Below, piece by piece: positions 49,340-60,300 of a stretch of DNA of 64,000 bases. The stretch is from Gymnothorax reevesii (Eukaryota > Chordata > Actinopteri > Anguilliformes > Muraenidae). Positions within the stretch are counted from its first letter, which is position 1; the number at the start of each line of letters is the position of its first letter. The stretch is taken from assembly GCA_029721435.1 (NCBI GenBank), contig CM056577.1:31154719-31218718 (forward strand). Reading direction: 5' to 3'. A model generated the notes under the pieces. That model was not told the origin of the DNA. It did no database searches and saw only the letters and a list, made by a program, of their open reading frames with translations. Position numbers and translations under genes: made by a program.

Positions 49340-50620
49340 GGGTAGTAGACCGTTGTCTGTTTATTTTCAACGTCTGCGATGATAATTTCAATCAAGGCGA
49401 AAAAAATATGCAGGACTTGGTAATGATGATTTTGGCCCATTAATTCTAAATTTTTATGTCGAGTAAGAACTATTTTTGCGGAGGAAGACTAAGTGGTCTC
49501 TGCGTGTGGGAGGGGCTATAGTAACAACACGACAGAACGGAAGCATGGCAGTAGTAGTAGTAAAGGGGTCAGTAAGTGTGGGCTTGGTGAGTTGAAGACT
49601 GTCGCAGGCAGTTGCAGTGGCATTTTTTCCTTTTTTTTGCCAGGACATTTAATTGTACAGTACAGCACTGTAAACTTGCAGTTGAATATCTTCAAAACCT
49701 CGCATTAGAACCATAACCTCGTCGCTTATTCTGCATGTTTTTTAATCAATGTGATATGATGTGCACAGTGAATTTTTTTTCGGAATCTGATAGCATCGAC
49801 GTTTGCATTCATGCAGTGCAGACTTCCTTATATTAGATCTGAAAAAAAAAAAAAAAAAAAAAACAGTTAATGGAATTGGTCATTATTCACTGCAGTTATT
49901 TAAATTGCAACCTAATATGCAAGTAAGCTGGACTGGATGAATGCCGGCTTATGCCAATATCCAATTTTAAATTCAAATTTATGGCGGCGCGCTTCTGTTC
50001 TACGACGCGATATCTATGGACACGTGCGCTGCTCGTGTGAAAGGCGTGACGTTCTTAGCGCGAGCTGACCGCGACAGACTGCAGAGTTCCCATTACTTCA
50101 CCTGTCCTGCAGGTCATTAAATATTACCTACAATGCGTCAAATGGTAGCAGATGTAATGCCCACATTTCTCGATGCTTTTTGTGGTCAATAATGGATGTG
50201 TAGGCTAATCAATGTAGTTAGAACAATAATAATAATAATAAAAAAAATGCAACGCTATTAGTCGTCAGCAGATTTTTGGAGAGACAATGTTTTCCTGACG
50301 TCTGAAACAATCACCGAAGGGCATGATAATTTGCACACTCCAAGCAAGACATGTAATTTGGAGAGGGGACAAAAATGTAAAAAAAAAATGACATGCTAGT
50401 CATACGATATGAATCAAGTTGTCCGGGAATATTATCCAATGCCTTAATTTAACCTATGTCAACCTTGAAAGTCCTCAAATTGTAAAACTGCGTTATTCTT
50501 ACTAGCAGGAGAAGTAGCTATTTAATTGTGCGATTACGCCCTCTGCTGTCTAGACAACACACTGCTACTTTGTTTTGCCAATGCGATTACAAACGTAGCA
50601 ATGCGATGAATCGCAAATAG
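49340..50620. other. upstream flank of Myc, non-coding
   Basis: No gene is seen. A 21-base A run lies at 49842-49862. A CpG-richer patch at 49980-50060 could be regulatory, without direct support. Confidence 0.45.
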
Positions 50621-50624
50621 TGTG

Positions 50625-51595
50625 TACACCGATGAGCCACAACATGAAAACTACCTGCCAAATATTATGGGAGTCCCCTGCCGCCAAAGCAGCTTGAACC
50701 CTTTTAGGCATGGACACCTCAAGATCTTTGTAGGTGTGCTGTGATTTCTGGCATCAAAACGTTAGCAGCAGATCCTTAAGGTCTTGTGAGTTACGAGGTT
50801 GGGCCTCCATGGATCGGACTTGTTCGTCCACCAAGTCCCACAGACGCTTGAGTGTATTAAGATCTGGGTTATTCTGAGGCCAAGCCAACACCTTGAACTT
50901 TTTGTCATGCTCTTCAAACCATTCCTCAGCCATTTTTGAAGTATGGCAGGGCGTATGATCCTGCTGAAAAAGGCCTCTGCCATCAGGGAATACCGTTTCC
51001 ATGAAGGGGTGTACTCTGTCTACTACAATGTTTAGGTAGGTGGTATATGTCAAAGTAACATCCGCATGAATGGCAGGATCTGAGGTTTCCCAGCAGAACA
51101 TTGCCTAAAGCATCACACTGCCTCCACTTGCTTGCCTTCTTCCCATAATGCATCCTGGTGCCATGTCTTCCCCAGGTAAGAAACACGCTCACACCTGGCC
51201 ATCCACATGATGTAAAGGAGAATGTGATTCATCAGTGCAGTCCACCCTCTGACATTGCTCCTTGGTCCAGTTCTGATGTTCACATGCCAGAGTAGGCGCT
51301 TCGAGTGGTGGACAGGGGTCAGCATGGGCACGGTGAGCGGTATATGGCTACCCAGACACACACGCAGCGAGCTGCAATGCACTGTGTTTTCTGACACCTT
51401 TCTACCACAAGCGGCATGATTTTTTTCAGCAATTTGTGCTACAGTGGCTCATCTGTGAGACTGAACCAGATGGGCCCGCTTTCCCTCCCCACTTGCATTA
51501 ATGGGCCTTGGACACCTTTGACCCCGTCACTGGTTTATTGGTTGTCCTTCCTTGGAGCGCTTTTGTTAGATACTAACCACTGCATACCAGGAAAA
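50625..51595 (-). mobile_element. Tc1-like transposon, truncated at one end
   Basis: The left end begins TA then CACCGATGAGCCACAACATG, the terminal phrase of a widespread fish Tc1-like family. Transposase sequence follows on the minus strand. Similarity stops near 51595 and the matching inverted end is absent, so the copy lacks its transposase start and one terminus. Confidence 0.82.
50754..51400 (-). pseudogene. Tc1-like transposase, broken
   Basis: The longest intact part (51101-50754) contains LFQQDHTPCHTSKMAEEWFE with the second catalytic Asp, and WPQNNPDLNTLKRLWD, where the expected catalytic Glu (in PIEHLWD) is a Lys. Upstream residues such as SDPAIHADVTLTYTTYL fit the family. Frameshifts separate the N-terminal pieces (51397-51113 in another frame). 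It is inactive. Confidence 0.82.
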
Positions 51596-51599
51596 CCCT

Positions 51600-54500
51600 G
51601 GCATGGAATTTTTGATCTGATGTATGCTTTTAAGGTCATACCCATTCAACAACTGAAATGCCCAGTTATGTTTAAAATGTAAAAAGATTTAAGAATATTA
51701 CAATTTTCTACTATGTGCATTATAGTATTGTATGACAACAGGTTTCCTTTCACTGCATGTCACTTGTTTCTTTGTGGATGACACATTCCCTAATATCAAC
51801 AAGTCAGATAATATGCAAACATTAACTACACTATGTATGTTTATTGAACCGATCGGTTTACAATTGCTTGGCTAAACTCCCCGGGAATGCCTTTAAAAGT
51901 CTGCAGTGATTACAGAAGCCTTTTTGTCTTGGATTGTTATCAAAATGAGATTTTTTTTGGGGGGGGGGCTCAATATCTTCTTTCTTTGGGTCGAATGCAG
52001 AATTGCCATCCTAAAGGGGGGCACGAACCTTTGCAGTGTGCTGCCTTGTTTATCGTTGAGTGCTGGGGCTCTGTCAATATTTGTCCGCTATTCCCTGGTA
52101 GCGACCTGAACATGCAGTCCAATCTGTCAGCAGCACCTGTACTTGTTGGCTGCGGTGCTGCAGGCTAAATCGAATGAACCCAATGTTTGTTGGCGCTAAA
52201 GTCCCATAATCACTGGGGCCTGCGTGTTAACTCATGGCGCAGTTTCCACTGGGTATAGAAACTATACTTTCGCTTGCCAATACCTGTAATACATTCACGC
52301 CTTTAAGTTTGCCATGTAATATGTGCCTGACACACATATCCTGAGAAGAAGAGGACAAAGATTTGTCGTTCATGCGTGACCTGCTGCGTTACGCAAAGGC
52401 TATTGATTTACTTACACTCAGAACATACATCTTTCACCAGTCTCTCTAATGTATTGACAAACATTATCATAGTCAATAGTTATTTTACAGTAATTCTTAT
52501 ATTTTTTTGCATACACAATTCCAAGTTCTGTTCAAATATCCAGCTGTCGGTCGTGTTGCATGGTGATAGCTACACCATAACAGGTTAAAGATCTTTTTTT
52601 TTTTTTTTTGGTATGCTGCTGCTATAAATGAAATGCCCTTCACAAAATCAATCTTTTGATCTGTTTTCCATCAATCAATAGCGACATTTTCATTTTAAGC
52701 TCTGGACCGACATATTATTGAGAGAGAGAAATATTCCAGTTATACCGACAATAATTGGCCAGATATTCTACTTGGGCAGCACAGATGTAGTACCTTGCGC
52801 AAGTAGGAAATGATTGGGCTGCACCCAGTAATTTAAACTGCAGTGCTGTGCTTCCACCTACAGTGAAACACAGTCATTGCATCTCTTTCGAGGCATAGAA
52901 TTCATAGGCATTGCACATGCCCGTAAAGTCTGCATTTATCAAGGTAGTTTTGAGAGTGCAATGCAATTCCTTGCCTTCTCTTCCTCTGCTTGTACGAGAC
53001 TCTGACTACAATATCAAACCCTCCTTTGCAGCCAGACTGTTCGCGCTGAATCAGCACTCGGAGGCGGAATGAAGCCAGGGGGATATTTTCGGTCGTGAGG
53101 AAGTGATTTTAGGAAGGAGTGGCCCGGAATGTGTCGGCGGGAGTGATTGACAACTGACAGGTGGGCTTAGCGGATTGGCTGACCCACATGGCTGAGAACC
53201 AGGAGGGAGGCCTGACCCCTCCCCCCTTAAACCCCCCCCCTTTCAGAGAGCACTCTTATCGTTCTCCTCATCAGGTAGGATGGACCCTTTTTATTGACTC
53301 ATACTGCCCTCCCTCCTGGAATGGCTTTGAAAGCTGAGAAATCTGCATTTCCTCCTGATGCCGACGGCCCCAGCCTCATTCTTTGAAGAGTTTTGCGGCC
53401 TGCGGAAGATAGGGCTGCATTGTGCTATAAAGCCCCTCAAAAAATGTCAGGAATTTTTGTGGCCATTGCCTCGTCTTTCTCTGCATTGGATTATCTGAAA
53501 AACAGATCAGGAAACTTTAGATTAACGAGAGATTTCCGGTGAAAAACAAGTAAAGACACTACCTAGCTTCAGAGCCTAATCTCTACATCCAGATCAGCGA
53601 CTGAGCTATTTTTCTAAAGGAGTCATTTGAATCCTTTCCAGAATGATACTTTCTAGAGTGATACTTTCTAATGCTTTGACTAAACCATCACAAAAGGTAA
53701 ATCACCAGATCTAAAGCCACACATGGTATTTATGGAGTTTGAAGTCAAAGCTTAGAAATATGACATTTTGGTGAGTTTAAAAAAGTATGCCACCAGCACT
53801 CAGATGTTCTGAGAGGGGAACTCTTCCTGAAACCAATATTCTCCTGTCCCACAATGCCATTGTTCCTAAAAATGAAAATAAACTCATTTAAATGTTCTTG
53901 TTACAAATACAATTTTCTGTGATTGACAGAATTTAATTGAGCAAGTTTTAATGCTTAAATACTAGAAAGTACTTAATTATGTTCTGATATAAATTTTGGA
54001 ACAATAGATGAGATTGCAATCAAATTATTTAAAAAGAAACAAAACATTTGAACAACAAAATAATTACTGCCGGGGAGGTACATAAAACAGTATTTTACTT
54101 TAAAATCATACATTACATAGTACATATGGAAAGGTTTAGGTATTCTGTTACAATTATGATGGGCCTATCAGAATGTATAGCTAAAACTGCCAACAAATTA
54201 TCAATCCTTGCTACACAGCCATGATAGTTTAAAACTGCATTAAAACACACTAGATACAGAATTTCAGTTGAAATAGTGCCCAGAGAGGTGCTACTGATAC
54301 CAAAATGAAATTTGTTCCAATAGTCCTAGTGTGGGGACTTTGTCAAGCCGAATTGAAAATCAGCAAGTGCTTCTTAATCTATGCGTGAGTGATTAGCTCC
54401 TAATTAGTCTTCTTGTCAAGCGATGTGCTCATCTGAATGGGGGGATATGCTGTTCTTCTTTTGAAAAAGTCACAGGCGGGGAGAAACAATTGGGTTAGCT

Positions 54501-54940
54501 CCAATTAACACAAAATGGTTGTCAAGTTTTACTGGCATTTACAAAAAGAGTGGAGTACCCTATAATTCCTCTATTGAGTCCTGCTTTAAAAGGCTGTTAC
54601 TCTGCCTGCATAACTGTACTCAGTCCTTCCTCATTCAGGACCATCTCAGGATCGTTACTGTCAACAGTCATTTACCAGATACTTTTCACAGTCTCCGAGC
54701 CATGACCTCATGGAATCACTTCACACAATGACTGGACTTTTAAAATTCCACTTTGTGCCACTGAATATTTCTTCATGTAGAATAATTAGTGCATTTAAAA
54801 TCTTACCTTTGATGCTCTTGTATCACTCCAGCTCTTCTAGAGATGAGTAATGAAGTCAGGAAAAATTGTGGTTCGAAATATGACTTAAGGGATACAAACA
54901 GCCTGGATTTGGTATGTATGGAAACTATTCTTCTTATTAA
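51600..54940. other. anonymous non-coding DNA upstream of Myc
   Basis: No gene or element end was recognised. G and T runs occur at 51957-51968 and 52591-52609. A stretch at 53030-53270 is GC-richer than its surroundings and includes GGCGGGAGTG, so a distal regulatory element is possible but unproven. Confidence 0.4.
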
Positions 54941-54946
54941 TATTAT

Positions 54947-55250
54947 GCATTCATCCATTATCTGTACCATTATCTCCTCACTAGGGTCACAGGGGGAGCT
55001 GGAGCCTGTTCCAGCTAACTATGGGCAAAAGGCAGGAACGCACCCAGGACAGCTCACCTATCCATGGCAAGGCGTTCACACCATTCATACTTACTGGCAA
55101 TTTAGAGTCTTCAGTTAGCCTGACAAGCATGTCTTTGGGCTGTGAAGGGAAGCCGGAGTACCTGGAGGAAAAGGGCCCAGGCCAGATTCAAACCCACAAC
55201 CTTTTTGCTATGAGTTGGCAGTGCTACCCACTGTGCCACCATGCCGGCCT
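54947..55250 (+). repeat. common fish dispersed repeat, longer copy
   Basis: It carries in order CATTCATCCATTATCTGTAC, GGGTCACAGGGGGAGCTGGA, GCCTGTTCCAGCTAACTATG, CAATTTAGAGTC, CATGTCTTTGGGCTG, GATTCAAACCCACAACC and CACTGTGCCACCATGCCGGC. This order is very typical of a repeat found throughout ray-finned fish. The 3' half matches 33825-34010. Confidence 0.78.
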
Positions 55251-55254
55251 ATAA

Positions 55255-55678
55255 TTATTATTATCAAAACTAAACTTTTGGACAAAATAGTAAAATAGTG
55301 TGATCTTCGTTGTACTTACATTGTTTAGGCTACACTCAATCATGACTTCTTTAAGTTAAGGATTCTTATGAACATAAAACTAATGCCCATTTTGGATGCA
55401 TCTCTTGGTATTCCTGATTCGAGGTAGCCAACAAATTGCTGCTATTGCTCTATCTAGTCTTTCGAGAGCAGAAACTATATTGGGTATGCATTGCAGTGTG
55501 CGAGTGACACAGTGTAAGAATGCCTACAAGTCCTACAAGGGTCACATGATGTGGATATAAATGCCGACTGACTAAAGCTGAAAGATTCCCATTTAATATA
55601 ATGGACATTATTTTAAGATCCAAAGTACAATGCGAATCAGGAGCAAAAATCAAGTTGCTGTCCAAATACTGTACGTAC
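55255..55678. other. anonymous non-coding DNA
   Basis: No feature was recognised. Confidence 0.4.
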
Positions 55679-55682
55679 TTAA

Positions 55683-56293
55683 CCCCATAAACCTTTGGAC
55701 CAACACTCAAAAAAAGGAAACCCCTTGAAATGTTAGATTTACTTAAAAATGTTGTCAACTTTTTCCACAAAACCGAGTTCAGTACATTCTACTCAATGCA
55801 ATTAATTATACTGGCCAAAAAATTTTAGAAGTCAAATAAAGGTTACGCAAAGCAATTGTGTGGAAACTGTTGACATAGCATTATTAAGTAAAACTAATAT
55901 TTCATGGGGTTTTATTTTTTTGAGTGAACGTAAGGGTCCATAGAATGCAGCTGCTGTATTCAAACCAGTGGAACTTCAGGCCTATTTTAAATTTTGGTGG
56001 CGATTCCAAGGTTTCCATCAATGCAGAGTATGTGCTGCTGAATTACAGGGAAATGTTAATTAAATAATGCCCAAGATCTAGATATTCTCAATTATTTGTC
56101 ATGCTGTGGCCATAAAAACATGGCGTCCTGGGCTCAAATTTTTCTCTTTTCTTTTTTTAATATAAGTGTGATGTAACTTTCGTGACACGCTGCAACCAGC
56201 AGATACAGTATGTATGAGACAATGCCCTACAATATGAAAAATGTGCTTTTCTGACTTTGAACCTACTTAAGGGAAAAATGAGAGTTTAAGGGG
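55683..56293 (+). mobile_element. TTAA-type repeat, copy B, uninterrupted by Tc1
   Basis: TTAA at 55679-55682 precedes CCCCATAAACCT. At the other end, AGAGTTTAAGGGG is followed by TTAA (56294-56297). TTAA duplication with CCCC ends fits a piggyBac-like non-autonomous element. Its interior matches copy A at 40385-42358, but here the site where the Tc1-like element sits in copy A is empty. A 223-bp inverted-repeat element is inserted near its left end. Confidence 0.72.
55704..55926. mobile_element. 223-bp inverted-repeat miniature element
   Basis: The left arm begins CACTCAAAAAAAGGAAACCC and the right arm, reverse-complemented, begins CACTCAAAAAAATAAAACCC. Similarity continues for about 70 bp (for example TTTACTTAA and TTTCCACA). 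No clear target duplication was found. It lies within copy B of the TTAA-type repeat. Confidence 0.72.
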
Positions 56294-56299
56294 TTAAGT

Positions 56300-56838
56300 C
56301 TACTGTAGCTAAATATTAGCATGTCCTCTTTAGCCCCAGAGATACTCTAAGTTTGAACTCGATGGCACGTGCCGCTCAGTGGCTGACGGCAATTCTTGGT
56401 GGTAAAATAAGGCCAGTGAGGGTGAAGCTTGCTGGAGCTATACTTGGACGTACAGGCCAGAGATACTCTATCCCTTACAAGCGAAGCGTCGGTGTTGCGG
56501 GTCGCGCTGGAACATGATACACACATGCTGCACACTGTACATGACGGAGAGAGTCCTGACTCCGCTAGCTGGGTCAGTTATTTCTGTGATGTGCTGTCAG
56601 CGAAGGGCTGCTTACGGTCAGGACAGCTGCCCGCGGAATTAAAAGCCATGATCGATGCGGCTCAACGGTGAACGTCAATGGATTCAAATAATCAGAGGGC
56701 GTGTCAGCGGAGCGTTCATTTACCTTTAGGTCCTTTGCTAATGATAGTTATGACTTGGTGGGTGCTGTCAGAGAGAGGTGTACATTTAAGACAATTCCAA
56801 GGGGCCTGATTGACTGGAGTCCGCACAAAACTGCACTG
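56300..56838. other. unassigned block with an 80-residue open frame
   Basis: A + strand frame (56429-56671) encodes 80 residues beginning MLELYLDVQARDTLSLTSEA with no family I recognise. The phrase AGAGATACTCTA occurs twice, 120 bp apart (56339 and 56460). The block is somewhat GC-richer than its surroundings and lies between two old transposons, so it may be a fragment of an unrecognised element. Confidence 0.3.
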
Positions 56839-56840
56839 CA

Positions 56841-58341
56841 CAGTGCAGTGAAAAAGTATTTAGCCACATCCCAATTTCTTTGATTTTTCTGCATCCTTGT
56901 CGCACTAACCTAAATGTTTCAGATTATCAAACTAAATTAATATTAGTCAGATGTTACCTGAGTAAACACGATATGCAGTTTTTGAATGTTGATTTCATTT
57001 CATTTTGAAAAAGTAATTGCCCCCCCTAGTCTCTGAATCAACCAATTAAACAAATTTAAATTGATAATTGGGTTCAATTTCACTAGATGCACCCAGGTGT
57101 GATTACTGCCAACCTGGCTGAAGCCAAACACCATTTAAATAGATCCTGTTTGGCAATGTGAAGTAAGTAAAAAGAATCACTTAATGCTGTGGTCTAAAGA
57201 AATTTGAGAACAGATGAGAAACAAAGTTGTTGACATAACTATTCTGGAAAGAGTTACAAAGCATTTTCTAAGGCTCTGAGACTCCAGCAAAGCACAATGA
57301 GGGCTATTATCTACAAATGGATAAAACTGGGAACAGTGGTGAGCCTTTCCAGGAGTGGCTGGCCAACCAAAATCCTTCAAAAGCATACTTTCGACTCATC
57401 TAGGAGGTCACAAAAGAATCCAGACTATCATCTAAAGAATTAAAGGATAGAGACTGAGACTGGGCAAAAATGGCATCCATGGGTGAGCTGCAAGTTGAAA
57501 TTGGGGCTGCCGCTGACCAAAAAAAAAAAAAAAACCGAAAATGCTCATTTCACATTTGTCAAAAAAACTTATTGATTATCCCCAAGACTTTTGGGATAAT
57601 AGTTTATGGATTGAAGAGGCAAAAGTGGAACTATTTTTAAAAACTTGTCCCAACAGTCAAACACAGTGGTAGTGTGATGGTCTGGGGCTGATTTCCAGCT
57701 TCAGGACCTGGGCGACCTGCCATAATTCATAAAGCCATGAATTCTGCTTGCGGTTAGAAAATCCTGAGGAAAACTGTATAGCCATCATTTTATGACTGTA
57801 AGCTAAATTGCAGTTAAGTGATGCAGCAGGTCAATGATCCAAACCATACAAGTAAGCACACCTCTGAATGGCTCAAATAAGACACAATCAAGGTTTTGGA
57901 GTGGTCAAGTCGAAGTCCTGACTTGAATCTAATTGAGATGCTGTGGCATGAACTTAAACAGGCTTAAGCAGCTTAAGCAGCACTTAAGCAGTTCATGCTC
58001 AAATTTAAACTTTAAACTTCTGTAATTCTGCAAAGAAGAGTGGGCCATATTTCCTCTCCAGTTATCACAAACACTTAATCACAGTTGTTGTCGGCAAAGG
58101 TTGTGCAACCCATTATTAGGTGCAGATGGCAAAAATGTTTCCAGATGCGTTGTATAAGTTTTCAAATACTCCTCTCCGATTAAATGAAATGATCATTTAA
58201 AAGCTGCATTATGTGTTTATTCTCATTGTCTTTGTCATGTACTAAAATTAGTCGGATGATCTGACACATCTAAATGAGACAAATAAACAAAAATATATAA
58301 AATTGGGAAGGGGAAAAATATGTTATCACTGCGATGCACTG
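56841..58341 (+). mobile_element. decayed Tc1-like transposon, about 1.5 kb
   Basis: The left end CAGTGCAGTGAAAAAGTATT and the inverse right end (CAGTGCATCGCAGTGATAAC) bracket degenerate inverted repeats. AAATGTTTCAGATTATCAAA on the left matches AGATGTGTCAGATCATCCGA on the right. The transposase is scattered over stops and frameshifts on the + strand. Age appears greater than that of the other Tc1-like copies. Confidence 0.82.
57180..57960 (+). pseudogene. Tc1-like transposase, broken
   Basis: The order of pieces is right: MRAIIYKWIKLGTVVSLSRS and GWPTKIL (DNA-binding part and linker), GSVMVWG then FPASGPGRPAIIHKAMNS, and SRSPDLNLIEMLWHELKQ with the catalytic Glu. Stops and frameshifts lie between them. 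A small tandem of GCTTAAGCA-like units at 57960-57998 follows the last piece and is probably a later local expansion. Confidence 0.8.
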
Positions 58342-58344
58342 TCT

Positions 58345-58930
58345 CCTTTGGATGGGGTGCTGGGGCCCAATCCGAAATCTTCATGGGCTTCCAGCTCTCC
58401 AGTGGTGCCCCAGTCGCATCCCATGAACAGCAAATTGGGCTGAATTAAAATTTAACATCAAACTTCAGTTGCATTTGCGGGATGCAGAGCTCAGTCATTA
58501 GACCTACCGTTTGAGACGACGTGCAACTGATTCTCTGTATCTCCTTGACAAACGCAGGTCCGAAATTGGACACAAATCCAGTCAAGGAAACTGAGCCTGG
58601 AATTTCAGAAGGCTGATGAGTGGCAAGTCCTGTCAAACCACAGCAATTGTCACGATGCGGTTCATTCACGTTGAGTGTCACGGAATTCGGGAGAGGCAGT
58701 TTTGAAAGTCGCTAAATTTACACTGTCCTCAAAATGCCTGCCTACACTGGACAGCCAGTGGTGTTGGAGCACTGAGACTCCAACCATAATTGGATTTGTC
58801 TCCTGGTGGAATCCATGTTGTATATCTGCGGCCAACTAGCATGATACAGAAAGCGTGCGTGTGTGTGAGATTTTCTGCTCATGGTGAGCCTCACGGCAGG
58901 GGTTTCTGAATACATTAGGCCACAGGTTAC
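58345..58930. other. anonymous non-coding DNA
   Basis: No feature was recognised. Confidence 0.4.
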
Positions 58931-58934
58931 ATTT

Positions 58935-59243
58935 ACTTTTCTCTCACTCGCTGACTCACTCATTCAAGTTTCTCACTTGCTCACTCATTCACTTGATTGT
59001 TTGCTTATTCACTCGCTAATTCATGCACGGACTCACAGACTCACTCACTCACTGGCTCACTCACTCACTGTCTGACTTGCTTGCTCTCTCACTCAGTCAC
59101 TCGCCTGATCATTTACTTCCTTGCTTGTATACTCACTCACTCACTGACTGCCTCACTTGCTTGTATGCTCACTCACTCACTCACTCACTCGCCTGATCAC
59201 TCATGGACTCACTTGCTTGAATGCTCGCTCACTCACTCACTCT
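58935..59243. repeat. TCAC-type tetranucleotide minisatellite
   Basis: Imperfect CTCACTCACTCA, TTGCTTG and GACTCAC units make up about 300 bp. The open frames across it are repeat artefacts rich in Ser, Leu, Thr and His. Confidence 0.92.
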
Positions 59244-59249
59244 AGAGAA

Positions 59250-60296
59250 TGCTTAGAGCACTGAAGACAAAGGATCAGATTTACCCTGGTATGAAAGATG
59301 GAATAGTTTAGGTACAATAACAGGCTTGATGTGCAATGAGCACACATCGCTGTCTGTTCTGTAGCTTTGGCTGGTGACTCAGCTGTATGTCATTATTAAA
59401 TTCTAATGTCAAATTGACCTTGAAAGCTGTTTTTTGTGTGTGTGTGTGTTTTGAATAATGTATTTTAAAAGGACAGAAGCAGACTTTGTGATTACCAGAG
59501 AAATCAACATTCACTCAGCTGACTGAGTACAAGCTGTTTCCAAATGTAAAAATATGTCACTGAATATTTATTCAAGCCTTGGTTTTACTTTCATAATTTC
59601 TGCACTGAAGCTTTAGGCCAAATGACTGTGATAACAGTTACTTCTGTGATGTCGAAGCTACTTAAAATGACAAAGCGTTCATATTAAAATTTTATTATTC
59701 CATGCTTATTGAAGCCTATTTTAATGGAATAATTGACTTTTTTCCTTTGGAAAGGAAGACAATGTTAAACACTCAGCGTCAGCACCAACTGAGCAGAAAA
59801 ATACTCTTTTTATACAGTTCTTCTTAAAGTATATATGAGGTAAGTATACATTTGGAATATGATGGGGTTTTCTCATTCATTTCTCATTCATTTCTCAATC
59901 AGTTCAGCAAGAGGGCGGGATGCACTTGGATGCCCTTTGCATTTCCTGTAGATGTAGGATATGCATACCATCACCACTATTTTCAGCCTGCCTGTTAGAA
60001 ACAATCCAAGGCTAAAATGTTGGTTGCTAAAGGATAGCACCATGGGAGTATCCAATGGAGTGTGAAGCATTTTCCTCCCTTTTATGGCCACATGTTTGTA
60101 CCAAGTATCATGAATATGTTTACACTACTATTATTTATGTGTCTTATTTATGTGGCTTAAAGTCATGAAACATTTGAAATGGGTGGTCAGGCTGGAATCG
60201 TCCCTGTGCGACAAACCTTTATATTTCAATGATGCAACAGCACAACCTACTGTGCAAACCATGCGGCTGCAGTTGAAGCAGGCGACAAAAAGTAGG
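59250..60296. other. anonymous non-coding DNA
   Basis: No gene was seen. A short TG run lies at 59437-59448. Confidence 0.4.
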
Positions 60297-60300
60297 TTAA

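Noticed and set aside
58881..59245. Ser/Leu/Thr/His-rich frames
   Set aside because: They arise from the TCAC tetranucleotide repeat.
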